Assembly (NCBI GenBank): GCA_944381635.1
Contig: CALWLY010000010.1
Span: forward strand, 1-64,000
Length of the DNA: 64,000 nt
Source of the DNA: an uncultured Lachnospiraceae bacterium
Lineage (GTDB): Bacteria; Bacillota; Clostridia; Lachnospirales; Lachnospiraceae
Direction: 5' to 3'
In this document: positions 52,136-61,129 of the stretch, one piece after another
Position numbering within the stretch: the stretch's first letter is position 1
Layout: every line of letters starts with the position of its first letter
The notes under the pieces: generated by a model
Databases searched by the model: none
The model's input: the letters and a program-made list of their open reading frames with translations, nothing else
Told to the model about the DNA's origin: nothing
Program-made: the position numbers and the translations under genes

Positions 52136-53191
52136 TTAAAAATACTGCCCCGCCGTCCAGGTCACGATTGCGATCATAATCAGAAAGCAGGCGGCTGCCG
52201 TCCAGGCTGTCTGCAGCAGAAGAAAAATACCGTCCCCTGTTTTGTCCGTGCAGGCTGTCATTCTGTTATCCGCTACGATTCCCATCAAAGCCGCCCCGGC
52301 TTTCAGCAGGATTCCATACAGAAACATTTTCAGAAACGGAACTGCGCACAGTAAAATAAGCAAAAGGAAAGCCAAAAGTCCGATGCTGTTTTTTATCAGC
52401 ACTGCCGAGCCTAAAAGGATCTCCGCCGTTCCCTCCGCCAGATTTCCGATTCCCGGAATAGCTGAAACTGCCTTTTTTGCAGTGCCTCTTTTCAGCTGAT
52501 CGAGCACAGGAGATACCATGGACTGTAAAAGTCCCAGTCCGGTAAGAGCTGTGAGCATCCAGCGAAGCCCTGTCTTTAAGGCCTTTTTTAAAAGTTCTAT
52601 CATAGTCTGAAGCTTTTCTTCTTCCCAAATGCCGTTCACAATCACAAGAAGCATATAGGCGTTTACCAGCGGCAGACAAAACGTCAGCATCACACTTTCC
52701 ACAAGGCAGATGGCAAGCAGCACCAGCTGATAATACCCCAGCGCAGATATGCTTCCCCCGGCAGTGCCCACCGCCAGAAAATAGACCGGCATCATAATCT
52801 TTGCAAACACCACGATATTCTCTATAATCTGACCGGCGATTTCCATACACTCCGAAAAGGTCCGGATCAATAGAACCAAAAGGAGCAGATAAGAAAAATA
52901 ATGGGCGATGTCCGCAATCTGATGCTGTTCAAAATTCTGCATAAAAAGGCGGAAAAGTACGGAAAGTATTCCTAAAAGAAGAATGGTCACCAGAATCTGT
53001 CGGTAACTTCCGATTTCCCCTGCTGCCATGTCCAGAATCGATGAACCCAGCTGCTTTATAGCCTCCCCAGGATTTCCCGAAACAATATCGGAAAACCACT
53101 GGCCGAAATCCGGCGTATTTCCGGAAAACAATCCCTCCAGTTTTTGTAAAACTTCCTCCATTCCCAGTCCATCTGTCAAAAAATCTTCCAT
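52136..53191 (-). CDS. spoIIIAE: SpoIIIAE, stage III sporulation membrane protein
   Basis: The 351-residue protein has an N-terminal exported/amphipathic portion (about 1-80) and seven or more membrane helices after it, with the SpoIIIAE signatures KGTAKKAVSAIPGIGNLAEGTAEILLGSAVLIKNSIG (region around 235-271). It forms the membrane core of the channel. The ATG follows GGAG by 6 nt and starts one base after the spoIIIAD TAA; a TTG four codons earlier is less likely. Confidence 0.94.
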   Translation of the reverse strand: MEDFLTDGLGMEEVLQKLEGLFSGNTPDFGQWFSDIVSGNPGEAIKQLGSSILDMAAGEIGSYRQILVTILLLGILSVLFRLFMQNFEQHQIADIAHYFSYLLLLVLLIRTFSECMEIAGQIIENIVVFAKIMMPVYFLAVGTAGGSISALGYYQLVLLAICLVESVMLTFCLPLVNAYMLLVIVNGIWEEEKLQTMIELLKKALKTGLRWMLTALTGLGLLQSMVSPVLDQLKRGTAKKAVSAIPGIGNLAEGTAEILLGSAVLIKNSIGLLAFLLLILLCAVPFLKMFLYGILLKAGAALMGIVADNRMTACTDKTGDGIFLLLQTAWTAAACFLIMIAIVTWTAGQYF

Positions 53192-53192
53192 T

Positions 53193-53579
53193 TTACACTC
53201 CAAAACCCGCTATGATTTCCACCAGTGCCAAAAGCACCGGAAGTCCTGCAAACAGAATCGCTATTTTCCCGAAAAGTTCAATCTGCGCTGCCACAGACTG
53301 GTACCCCGCATCTCTGCAGATTCCTGCGCAAAATTCGCACAGATAAGTGATTCCCACCACCTTGAACAAAATGCCGAAATACTGGCTTCCCGAAGAGAAG
53401 TAAACCTCCAGCCCTTTCAGCCGATCCTTTACCTGAATCAGGTATCTGGCAGCATAGGCAAAAATCAGAAGGGATGTGCAGATTCCTATGTAGAGACTGT
53501 ATTCCTGTCTGCCGGATCTAAATTGAAGTCCAAACAATACGCCTGCCAACGCCAACAGGCCGATTTTCACAATATCCAT
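53193..53579 (-). CDS. spoIIIAD: SpoIIIAD, stage III sporulation membrane protein
   Basis: The 128-residue protein has four hydrophobic segments, starting MDIVKIGLLALAGVLFGLQF, and a conserved GITYLCEFCAGICRDAGYQSVAAQIELFGKIAIL region (75-108). The ATG at 53579 follows GGAGG by 5 nt; a 13-codon longer frame is rejected. It works with SpoIIIAC and AE in the channel. Confidence 0.93.
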   Translation of the reverse strand: MDIVKIGLLALAGVLFGLQFRSGRQEYSLYIGICTSLLIFAYAARYLIQVKDRLKGLEVYFSSGSQYFGILFKVVGITYLCEFCAGICRDAGYQSVAAQIELFGKIAILFAGLPVLLALVEIIAGFGV

Positions 53580-53665
53580 CCATACCTCCCATCTGCCCTG
53601 CAGGCAAAATCGCGACATTTTGCAAAAGCTCAGTCTGATGTCCGGTCTGCAATTCTTTTTCTTTT

Positions 53666-53860
53666 CTACAGCTGAAACAGATTCTGAATTGTGACAAACA
53701 GGTCGTAAATATACGGGATCATCCAGCTAAGAACCAGAATCAATGCCGCAAGAGAAAGCAGAAAAGCGTGTTCTTCCCTTCCGCTGTGTTTGAGCACCTG
53801 ACTGAGTATCGTCACCAGTATTCCCACCGCCGCTATTTTAAAAATCAGACTGACTTCCAT
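53666..53860 (-). CDS. spoIIIAC: SpoIIIAC, stage III sporulation membrane protein
   Basis: The 64-residue protein consists of two membrane helices, VSLIFKIAAVGILVTILSQVLKHSGREEHAF and LSLAALILVLSWMIPYIYDLF (regions 3-33 and 34-54), matching SpoIIIAC in length and the KHSGR(E/D)E turn. GGAGGAAGCAA precedes the ATG. Confidence 0.95.
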   Translation of the reverse strand: MEVSLIFKIAAVGILVTILSQVLKHSGREEHAFLLSLAALILVLSWMIPYIYDLFVTIQNLFQL

Positions 53861-53930
53861 TTGCTTCCTCCATTCCGCCTTTCAGACTCACCTGCCGCTG
53901 TATTTCATAAACTGCCGTGTTTTTCCCTTG

Positions 53931-54449
53931 TCACAAAAGTAAAATAGCAGCCATAAGACCTCCGGATACGCAAAGACTCATGATCAGCTTCTTTTTCTCC
54001 GAAAGCTCTCTTTCCTGCTGCGCCGCTGCCCCCCTAAACCAGTCAGAGAATTCTTTCATGGCGTGTATCTGTGCCTCTCTGTCCAGAAATCCCATCCACG
54101 CAGAAAAACTGACCGCCTTTTTTCTTTCCTCATCCGAGAGAGAAGAATTTTCCACATATTCTCCCATTTGTCTTGCCCAGATTTCTTCCGTACTCTGTTC
54201 TCTCAAAAGGGCTTCTTCTCCTATGCTCTCCCACACTTCTCCCAGTCTTCCCCCAAGCCTGTTTCCGCAGATGCAAAGCGCTTCTGAAATTCTCTCACCG
54301 CTGTAAGAAATCTCCCTGGAAAGAAGGCCGAAGGCTGCTGCCAATTGTGCCAGCTCTTCCCGTCTTCCCTCCAGCTCCCTGCAGATACAAAATCCCATTC
54401 CTGCGCTCCCCAGCACACTGGCTGTCACACCTGCCAATTTCAACAGCAT
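53931..54449 (-). CDS. spoIIIAB: SpoIIIAB, stage III sporulation protein
   Basis: The 172-residue protein has an N-terminal helix (KLAGVTASVLGSAGMGFCIC), a cytosolic four-helix GspF-like domain containing LQLxxAFGLLSREISYSG-type features and a C-terminal helix (KLIMSLCVSGGLMAAILL). The ATG lies directly against AGGAGG with no spacing, while a TTG two codons later (54443) has ideal 6-nt spacing and may be the real start. It overlaps the spoIIIAA frame by 155 nt. Confidence 0.9.
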   Translation of the reverse strand: MLLKLAGVTASVLGSAGMGFCICRELEGRREELAQLAAAFGLLSREISYSGERISEALCICGNRLGGRLGEVWESIGEEALLREQSTEEIWARQMGEYVENSSLSDEERKKAVSFSAWMGFLDREAQIHAMKEFSDWFRGAAAQQERELSEKKKLIMSLCVSGGLMAAILLL

Positions 54450-55446
54450 CCTCCTGCACCTTCTTTCCTTTTTCATCGTAGATATTCTGTATATAAAAAC
54501 AGCCATCCCGGCGGGATAAAAACACCAGCCGCCGAAACAGTTTTTCTTCCCAGATTTCCTTTAAAAAAGGCTTGTTCCTTATTTCTTCCAGGTTTTCGCC
54601 ATGGATAGATGCAAGCGCCACACAGCCGGACCTGGCAGCGTTTAAAAACGCCCTGGCTTCCCTCTGGCTTCCGAGTTCATCCACTGCAATGACAGAAGGT
54701 GACATGGAGCGCAAAAGCATCATCATGCCTTCCTCCTTGGGACAGCCATCCAATATATCGGTGCGAATTCCCACATCATTCTGTGCGATTCCCCGAAAGC
54801 ATCCCGCCAGCTCGGAACGTTCATCCACAAGTCCTACATTCATGCCCTCTCCGTAAGGATTCCCATCGGAAATCTGCCTTACCAGATCCCGTAAAAGGGT
54901 TGTCTTCCCGCATCCCGGAGGCGCCGCAATCAATGTATGCAAAAACTTTCCATCCTCATACAGCTTTGGAAGAAGTCTGTCTGCGCAGCCTTTTTTTTCA
55001 TGAGAAATGCGGATGTTCATGGAGGTCACTGCCTTCAGATTTTTAATGCCCGCCCCCTGTCTGATCACTTCTCCCGCCACCCCTATGCGATGCCCACCCT
55101 CCACACTCAGATATCCTCTCTGCAGTTCTTCCTCATAGGCATAAGGGGAATCCTGGCATATGTGACGGAATATGGCAGAAAATTCTCTCTCATCCGGTTT
55201 CCACGAAAGAGAAAGCTCTCTGGTCACCTCTCCGTTTTTTTTCAGTCCGTATTCTTTTCCTCTGAAAAGCAAAAGAACCGGCTTGCCGATCCGCATTCTG
55301 ATTTCCTGAAGATTTTCCTCATCTTCGGCACAGATTCGAAACGTCTCCTGAAATCTGGCCGGAAACAGTTTCAGAATTTCCTCTGCTTTGTTTTTTCCCT
55401 CTTTTTTCTGCTCTTCCCTGCTGTTTCCTCCATTCTCTATTTCCAT
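54295..55446 (-). CDS. spoIIIAA: SpoIIIAA ATPase with extended C-terminus
   Basis: The 383-residue protein is a secretion-ATPase relative: RMRIGKPVLLLF near the N-terminus, GGHRIGVAGEVI, Walker A LIAAPPGCGKTTLLRDL, Walker B-like PSVIAVDELGSQREA and ASIHGENLEEI. It powers the mother-cell-to-forespore channel. Typical proteins are about 310-330 residues. Here the frame runs about 51 codons further, read in another frame through the first part of spoIIIAB. A lost stop or an assembly frameshift are both possible. A sigma-E-like promoter is upstream. Confidence 0.92.
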   Translation of the reverse strand: MEIENGGNSREEQKKEGKNKAEEILKLFPARFQETFRICAEDEENLQEIRMRIGKPVLLLFRGKEYGLKKNGEVTRELSLSWKPDEREFSAIFRHICQDSPYAYEEELQRGYLSVEGGHRIGVAGEVIRQGAGIKNLKAVTSMNIRISHEKKGCADRLLPKLYEDGKFLHTLIAAPPGCGKTTLLRDLVRQISDGNPYGEGMNVGLVDERSELAGCFRGIAQNDVGIRTDILDGCPKEEGMMMLLRSMSPSVIAVDELGSQREARAFLNAARSGCVALASIHGENLEEIRNKPFLKEIWEEKLFRRLVFLSRRDGCFYIQNIYDEKGKKVQEDAVEIGRCDSQCAGERRNGILYLQGAGGKTGRAGTIGSSLRPSFQGDFLQR

Positions 55447-55485
55447 TCTGTCCCCAAGCCCCCTGTCCCATTTTGTGCTTATCTC

Positions 55486-55514
55486 AATATATGTTGTCCA
55501 TCCCGGCTTATTCC
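55486..55514 (-). promoter_or_regulatory. Candidate sigma-E promoter of the spoIIIA operon
   Basis: On minus, CATATATT (55493-55486) resembles the sigma-E -10 (CATAnnnT). GGAATAAG (55514-55507) lies 13 bp upstream as a weak -35. spoIIIA is sigma-E controlled in spore formers. It is 40 bp before the spoIIIAA ATG. Confidence 0.4.
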
Positions 55515-55534
55515 TCCAAATTCAAATATTTGTT

Positions 55535-55665
55535 TTACGACGCAGTACTATTTTTTGTTCCGCAGAATATCGAGTTTTCTGCCATAGAATCTTGCCCTGC
55601 AAGATTCTTCGCCTGCGGCGGGTCGCTCTGCGACATATTTCCTTTCCGACGCAGTGCGATTTTTC
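55535..55665. repeat. Palindromic/direct-repeat intergenic element
   Basis: CGACGCAGTACTATTTTTT near 55537 and CGACGCAGTGCGATTTTTC near 55648 form a direct repeat. Between them are hairpins GAATCTTG-ccctg-CAAGATTC, CGCCTGCGGCG and GTCGCTCTGCGAC. No ORF has coding support. It differs in sequence from R1-R4 but, like them, is followed by an H hairpin. Confidence 0.55.
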
Positions 55666-55708
55666 TTTTTTATTGGGCAGAAAATTTGATTTTCTGCCCA
55701 ATAAAAAA
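55666..55708. terminator. H6, long perfect hairpin with T/A flanks
   Basis: Six T, then ATTGGGCAGAAAA (55672-55684) pairs with TTTTCTGCCCAAT (55690-55702), then six A. It is terminator-like on both strands and abuts the pnp terminator, as H1 abuts the groEL terminator. Confidence 0.75.
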
Positions 55709-55751
55709 TGCCAGAGCCAAAAGATCGTATAATATCTTTTGGCTCTGGCAT
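55703..55751 (-). terminator. pnp terminator
   Basis: ATGCCAGAGCCAAAAGAT (55708-55725) pairs perfectly with 55734-55751; a TTTTTT run follows on minus, 28 bp after the pnp stop. Confidence 0.85.
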
Positions 55752-55778
55752 CATTATAGAATTTCTATACAGAAATTT

Positions 55779-57869
55779 TTAAACCTGAGCTACATCTTTC
55801 ATGGAGAAGCTGATTCTTCCCATTTTGTCTTTTCCAAGGCAAACTACAGTAACCTTGTCTCCCAGTGTGAGAACATCTTCTACACGGTTGATTCTTTCTT
55901 TTGCAATTTTGGAAATGTGAACCATTCCTTCTTTTCCGGGTGCAAACTCAATGAAAGCACCAAATTCTTTAATGCTTACAACGGTTCCCTTGAAAATCTG
56001 GCCTTCTTCAAAGTCTGTGGTGATGATCTTAACCATTTCCACTGCTTTTTCCATCATTTCCTTATCGGTTCCGCAGATAGATACATTTCCGTCATCGGAA
56101 ATATCAATCTTAACACCTGTGCGGGCAATGATCTCGTTGATTGTTTTTCCTCTCTGTCCAACAACATCTCCGATTCTTTCCGGATCGATCTGAACAGAAA
56201 TGATCTTCGGTGCATAAGGTCCCACTTCCGGTCTCGGCTGCGCGATGCAGGGTGTCATAACTTCATTTAAGATATATTCTCTTGCTTCCTTGGTTCTGGC
56301 AATTGCTTCCTCAACGATAGGTCTTGTCAGTCCGTGAATCTTGATATCCATCTGGATTGCTGTGATACCGTCATGAGTACCTGCAACTTTAAAGTCCATA
56401 TCTCCAAAGAAGTCTTCCAGACCCTGAATATCTGTCAGAACAATATAATCATCATCTGTATCGCCTGTCACCAGACCACAGGAAATACCTGCAACCTGTT
56501 TTTTGATCGGTACACCTGCTGCCATCAGAGACATTGTAGATGCGCAGACAGATGCCTGAGATGTGGAGCCGTTGGATTCAAAAGTTTCGGATACTGTACG
56601 GATTGCATAGGGGAATTCTTCCTCGCTGGGCAGTACCGGCACCAGGGCTTTCTCAGCAAGAGCGCCATGTCCGATTTCACGGCGTCCCGGTCCTCTGGAG
56701 GGTTTTGTCTCTCCTACAGAGTAAGAAGGGAAGTTATAGTGGTGCATATAACGCTTAGCCACTTCATTTTCATCCAGTCCGTCAATTTTCTGCATTTCAG
56801 AAAGAGGAGCCAGTGTAGTAACGGTGCAGATCTGTGTCTGTCCGCGTGTAAACATAGCAGAGCCGTGAACTCTCGGAATAATATCCACTTCAGCTGCCAG
56901 AGGACGGATCTGTGTGATAGCACGGCCATCGGGACGTTTGTGATCTTTTAAGATCATCTTACGCACTGTCTTTTTCTGATACTGATAAACAGCCTCTCCC
57001 AAAACAGCCAGCCACTCTTCGTTATCTGCAAAAGCTTCTTCCAGTCTTGCTGTAATATTTCTGATATTTTCTTCGCGAACCTGTTTTACATCTGTGAAAA
57101 CTGCTTCCTCCATCTCCTCCGGAGTAACAATCTTCTTCATAGCTTCAAACAGTTCTTCCGGAACTGCGCAGCTTGTATATTCGTGTTTTTTCTTGCCGCA
57201 TTCTGCAACCATCTGATTGATAAATGCGATCACTGTCTGGTTGATGTCGTGAGCCAGATAAATTGCTTCCAGCATTTTGTCTTCCGGAACTTCGTTGGCT
57301 CCCGCTTCGATCATGATTACTTTTTCAGATGTGGAAGCAACTGTCAGGTTTAAGTCACCGTTTTTCCACTGTTCCTGAGAAGGATTGATCACAAACTCTC
57401 CATCCACAAGACCAACCTGAGTCATAGCGCAGGGGCCGTCGAAAGGAATATCGGAAATGCATGCCGCAATGGCAGAGCCGAGCATAGCTACCAGCTCCGG
57501 ACGGCAGGCAGGATCTACGGACATTACCAGGTTGTTCAAAGTAACGTCGTTGCGGTAATCCTTCGGGAACAGAGGACGCATAGGACGGTCGATAACACGG
57601 CTTGTCAGCACTGCATTTTCGCTCGCTTTTCCCTCTCTCTTGTTGAATCCTCCAGGAATTTTTCCTACCGCATACAGTTTCTCTTCATATTCTACAGAAA
57701 GCGGGAAAAAGTCGATTCCCTCTCTGGGTTTTTCACTTGCTGTCGCTGTAGACAATACTGTTGTATCGCCATACTGAATAAATGCAGCTCCGTTTGCCTG
57801 TGCTGCTACCCTGCCGATATCTACTCTTAAAGTACGTCCGGCAAGTTCCATCGTAAATGTCTTGTACAT
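55779..57869 (-). CDS. pnp: Polynucleotide phosphorylase
   Basis: The 696-residue protein has two RNase PH domains (GRVAAQANGAAFIQYGDTTVLSTA at the N-terminus; VHGSAMFTRGQTQ in the second), FFPLSVEYEEKLYA, a KH domain (DPERIGDVVGQRGKTINEI) and a C-terminal S1 domain (FKGTVVSIKEFGAFIEFAPGKEGMVHIS). It degrades RNA by phosphorolysis and also makes tails. rpsO lies upstream in the same direction, the usual pair. GGAGAG precedes the ATG. Confidence 0.98.
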   Translation of the reverse strand: MYKTFTMELAGRTLRVDIGRVAAQANGAAFIQYGDTTVLSTATASEKPREGIDFFPLSVEYEEKLYAVGKIPGGFNKREGKASENAVLTSRVIDRPMRPLFPKDYRNDVTLNNLVMSVDPACRPELVAMLGSAIAACISDIPFDGPCAMTQVGLVDGEFVINPSQEQWKNGDLNLTVASTSEKVIMIEAGANEVPEDKMLEAIYLAHDINQTVIAFINQMVAECGKKKHEYTSCAVPEELFEAMKKIVTPEEMEEAVFTDVKQVREENIRNITARLEEAFADNEEWLAVLGEAVYQYQKKTVRKMILKDHKRPDGRAITQIRPLAAEVDIIPRVHGSAMFTRGQTQICTVTTLAPLSEMQKIDGLDENEVAKRYMHHYNFPSYSVGETKPSRGPGRREIGHGALAEKALVPVLPSEEEFPYAIRTVSETFESNGSTSQASVCASTMSLMAAGVPIKKQVAGISCGLVTGDTDDDYIVLTDIQGLEDFFGDMDFKVAGTHDGITAIQMDIKIHGLTRPIVEEAIARTKEAREYILNEVMTPCIAQPRPEVGPYAPKIISVQIDPERIGDVVGQRGKTINEIIARTGVKIDISDDGNVSICGTDKEMMEKAVEMVKIITTDFEEGQIFKGTVVSIKEFGAFIEFAPGKEGMVHISKIAKERINRVEDVLTLGDKVTVVCLGKDKMGRISFSMKDVAQV

Positions 57870-58050
57870 GTCATCTCTCCTTCTTTTCTTCAGCCTGTCG
57901 GCTTTTTTGTTTATCAGGCAGAAGATGCCGAAACTACTGACAAATCCACTTGTCTAACGCCAAATGAACTTGTCAGTGGTCTCGGTTGCATTCCTCTGCC
58001 CCGGGCTTTCTCTCTTGGCAAAAAGCCCTCCTCCATTAGCCTTATTCCGC

Positions 58051-58094
58051 AAAAATAAGGCGGATGCCAGCCGCAGCCGGCATATTCCGCCTTA
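58051..58094 (-). terminator. rpsO terminator
   Basis: TAAGGCGGATGCC pairs with GGCATATTCCGCCTTA (one internal mismatch region), with TTTTT following on minus. It lies 10 bp after the rpsO stop, so pnp may need read-through or its own promoter. Confidence 0.75.
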
Positions 58095-58103
58095 CCAGAG
58101 TCA

Positions 58104-58370
58104 TTATTTTCTGATTCCCAGTTTTTCAATTAAAGTACGGTATCTCTCGATATCTTTTTCCTTCAGATATGCAAGAAGACCACGTCTCTGACCTACCATC
58201 TGCAGAAGACCTCTTCTGGAGTGATGGTCTTTCGGGTTAGCTTTCAGATGCTCTGTCAGCTCCTGAATTCTTGCTGTCAGAACTGCTACCTGCACTTCCG
58301 GTGAACCTGTGTCACCTTCTGTTCTTGCGTACTCTTTGATGATCGCTGTTTTCTTTTCTTTAGAAATCAT
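58104..58370 (-). CDS. rpsO: 30S ribosomal protein S15
   Basis: The 88-residue protein has the S15 hallmarks [45 protein letters not shown] and LKEKDIERY. It binds 16S rRNA at the central three-way junction during subunit assembly. AGGAGG precedes the ATG. Its mRNA leader has a stable stem (58408-58440) that could serve autoregulation. Confidence 0.98.
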   Translation of the reverse strand: MISKEKKTAIIKEYARTEGDTGSPEVQVAVLTARIQELTEHLKANPKDHHSRRGLLQMVGQRRGLLAYLKEKDIERYRTLIEKLGIRK

Positions 58371-58407
58371 TTGTTTTTCCTCCTTATTTTTAACCGCCTG
58401 ACACTAA

Positions 58408-58440
58408 GATGCGGGTCGGAGTCTCCCGTCTCTGAGCATC
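58408..58440 (-). promoter_or_regulatory. Structured rpsO leader (candidate S15 autoregulatory RNA)
   Basis: On minus, GATGC ... GCATC enclose CGGG-agactccga-CCCG, giving a two-part stem with an internal bulge in the leader between promoter and rpsO. S15 commonly represses its own mRNA through such structures, but I cannot match it to a named leader class. Confidence 0.4.
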
Positions 58441-58460
58441 GGCTGAACTCATACTGTGAC

Positions 58461-58489
58461 AGTATATCATACGGAAAGTTTTCTGTAAA
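58461..58489 (-). promoter_or_regulatory. Promoter of rpsO
   Basis: On minus, TTTACA (58489-58484), exactly 17 bp, TATACT (58466-58461), about 90 bp before the start codon. Confidence 0.7.
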
Positions 58490-58578
58490 TATTTTTCTCC
58501 TATTTTTGTGAAGGAATTTCATCCCTCATGTGAAACTTTCCTTTTTACGTAAGCTTTTTGTGAGCGCCGAAATAATTT

Positions 58579-59613
58579 TTACGGAAGTACCCGGCGCACA
58601 GAATGAGGTGTACGGTAAGTAGCATTGGAAATACGGATACCTGTTCTGGGGTTACTTGCATGGATAACCTGTCCGTTTCCGATGTAGATTGCCACGTGGT
58701 TGACCGTACCGCCCTTATCATAAAAGATCAAGTCGCCCGGTTTTGCCTCTGAAAGTGAAATTTTGGTTCCCGACTGGCTCTGTGATACCGATGTTCTGGG
58801 AAGTGATACGCCGTACTGTTTAAAGATACTCTGTACAAATCCTGAACAGTCTGCACCGTTTGTAAGGCTTGTTCCGCCCCAAACGTAAGGATTTCCAAGG
58901 AACTGTTTTGCATAGTTTACAAGGTCAACCCGAACATCCGTAATGCCTTCTCCATATTCGATTTCCGTCATGGTAACGGCTTTTTCCAGATTTTTGGAGA
59001 TGGTGACATATTCTGCCGAAACATAAGCTTCTTCATCATCCAGCATGATCTTTACCCAGCCGTCCAGCACTTCCACAACTTCCAGTTCTTCGCCTTCCGC
59101 TACCGTTGTGATGACCGGACAGTCTGTGTTGGGCTCTTCCCTTACACGGAGACCTCCCGAAGTTGCCACCGCCATATCAGCCGCGATCTCCTGAGCACGG
59201 TATCTGGCCTCGTCTCCTGTAATCAGATAGTCCGCACGAACGTATCCGCTTACTTTTCCGGATTTTATCTGATACCATCCGTTTTCTTCTTTTATTACCT
59301 CACAGCCGCCGTTTTTGGGAAGCTTTCCCACCAGTTCGCCGTCCTCTGAGGGATTTTCCCGTATATTCAAATAATCATTTACTTTAGCTACGCCAAGATT
59401 TTCGTAGCCGTACATCGCTTTTCTCTCTGCCTTTACCTCTTCTGCCACCTGCAGATACTCTTCTTTTTCCACGTTGTCTTCCAGAATGGTTGCCACACCT
59501 GCCGAAGGCAGAATGGCACGTATGGTGGAAGCCGCCTGTGCATCCATGGAATTTGCTCCTGCGAAAAATAATCCCGCAGCCATTGCCAGTATCAGCGCAT
59601 TTGTTTTTTTCAT
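58579..59613 (-). CDS. Secreted SH3-NlpC/P60 peptidoglycan hydrolase
   Basis: The 344-residue protein has a signal peptide (KKTNALILAMAAGLFFAGANSMDAQA, cleaved near 27), two bacterial SH3 domains (about 75-140, YLNIRENPSEDGELVGKL; about 155-215, GLRVREEPNTDCPVITTV) and a C-terminal NlpC/P60 domain with catalytic Cys in GADCSGFVQSIF and His in GTVNHVAIYIG. It should cut D-gamma-Glu-diamino acid links in wall peptides. AGGAG precedes the ATG. It is a single gene with about 180-210 bp of free sequence on each side. Confidence 0.94.
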   Translation of the reverse strand: MKKTNALILAMAAGLFFAGANSMDAQAASTIRAILPSAGVATILEDNVEKEEYLQVAEEVKAERKAMYGYENLGVAKVNDYLNIRENPSEDGELVGKLPKNGGCEVIKEENGWYQIKSGKVSGYVRADYLITGDEARYRAQEIAADMAVATSGGLRVREEPNTDCPVITTVAEGEELEVVEVLDGWVKIMLDDEEAYVSAEYVTISKNLEKAVTMTEIEYGEGITDVRVDLVNYAKQFLGNPYVWGGTSLTNGADCSGFVQSIFKQYGVSLPRTSVSQSQSGTKISLSEAKPGDLIFYDKGGTVNHVAIYIGNGQVIHASNPRTGIRISNATYRTPHSVRRVLP

Positions 59614-59794
59614 TCAAAATCTCCTGTTCTGTTTCTGTCCTTCCTTTGAAATGAAATGTTACAAAATTATTACACTTTATTACACGTTGTTAATTATAGT
59701 AAAAACCGCCTGATCTGTCAACCGGATAGCTTCCGGCTTTTTTTACCATTCGCAGCCTTTTGCTCACACCATTTGGAAAACTGCACCGACATGC

Positions 59795-61078
59795 TTACTG
59801 CTTATTGTCATCTTCGCGACACGGTTCCGGTTCCCGGATCCGTCTGACAATCAGCATGGCTGTCACAAATAAAAGCAGCATAAACACAAAAGGCAAGCGG
59901 CGGTCAATGCTTGACAGCCATCCTGCAAAATAGCCAAATGGAGAGGAAAAGGCAATCGTAGAAGCCATGATCAAAGCGTTGATCCTTGCTCTTTCCTGCG
60001 GATCGATATTTAACTGGATCAGTGCATCCTTGCGGGGAGTGACCAGCGCGCTTGCCACAGCAGTCACAAACACATAAATCACAATCCATACAAGATTATT
60101 CACCGGAGCAAGCAGCAAAAACAATATGCCCAGCGCATAAAGTGCCAGTCCGGTCTGCATGGGAGCTCTGAATTTTGAACTGCTGTCCCGATGCTGCACG
60201 ATTACCATAAAAAACAGCATGACCGCCGCATTTAAAATAGGAAACAGCGCCAGATACTGATTGGGAAGTTCAAGACGCTGGGTTGCATACAGACTGAAAA
60301 AATTCACACTGACCAGATTTGTAATATAAAGTATAACGGATACAGCCACCGCTTTCATAATCCTTCTGTCCCTGAGCACTCTGGGAATAAGATGCCTGTA
60401 TTCCCCCAGCATCCGGGATATCGGAACCTTTTCCGTCTCCGCAATGCGAACCTTTCCCTGTCTGGTTTCTTTGCAGTATTTCCAGGTGATCAACGTCTTC
60501 ATGAGCATGGTTGCCGCAAAGATCAGATATAAAATTCTGAGAACCGGTACAACGGAATAGGAATTGATAAACAGACCGGAAAGAGGCGCAAAAAATATTG
60601 CCACCAGCCCGCCGATATTTACCCAGGTATAAATCCCTACCAGATCCTTCGGCTCTGCATCTTCGATCAGAAGGCAGAACCACGCCGTCTGGTTGACCTG
60701 TTCAAAACAGTTTAGCAAGGCAGCCGCAAGAAAAAGCCAGATATTATCCGAAACAGCCCAAACCACGCAAGCTAGTCCCCACCCGAAAAAATCTCCCAGC
60801 ATAGTAGTACGTTTCCGCCCCAGTTTGTCTGTCAGGATACCGCCGAAAAAAGAAAAAAACACCTGAACGAACATCGTAATGGACAAGATAGTACCGATCT
60901 GTACATCCGTAATTCCCTGGGTATACATATATAATGTGGCAAAAGGGGCGATAAGATTATAAGGTATTCCCCAAAGGGGCTCAATGAGCACTAAAGTTCG
61001 TGGATTCCCCTTGTTTCGCGCTAAAGTTTTTACAAGAGGATGATTTCTTATTTTTTTTGCTTTTACTAAAAGATTCAT
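59795..61078 (-). CDS. Major facilitator superfamily transporter
   Basis: The 427-residue protein has about twelve membrane helices and the MFS loop motif GGILTDKLGRKRTTMLGD after helix 2. The N-terminus (MNLLVKAKKIRNHPLVKTL) is basic. Substrate unknown; drug or sugar efflux are both possible. The ATG at 61078 follows AGGAGAG; an 11-codon longer frame is rejected. It lies 50 bp after ribF and may share its transcript. Confidence 0.88.
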   Translation of the reverse strand: MNLLVKAKKIRNHPLVKTLARNKGNPRTLVLIEPLWGIPYNLIAPFATLYMYTQGITDVQIGTILSITMFVQVFFSFFGGILTDKLGRKRTTMLGDFFGWGLACVVWAVSDNIWLFLAAALLNCFEQVNQTAWFCLLIEDAEPKDLVGIYTWVNIGGLVAIFFAPLSGLFINSYSVVPVLRILYLIFAATMLMKTLITWKYCKETRQGKVRIAETEKVPISRMLGEYRHLIPRVLRDRRIMKAVAVSVILYITNLVSVNFFSLYATQRLELPNQYLALFPILNAAVMLFFMVIVQHRDSSSKFRAPMQTGLALYALGILFLLLAPVNNLVWIVIYVFVTAVASALVTPRKDALIQLNIDPQERARINALIMASTIAFSSPFGYFAGWLSSIDRRLPFVFMLLLFVTAMLIVRRIREPEPCREDDNKQ

Positions 61079-61129
61079 TGATCTTCTCTCCTGTAGACAT
61101 TTCTCACACAATAGGAGGAGTGAATTTTG

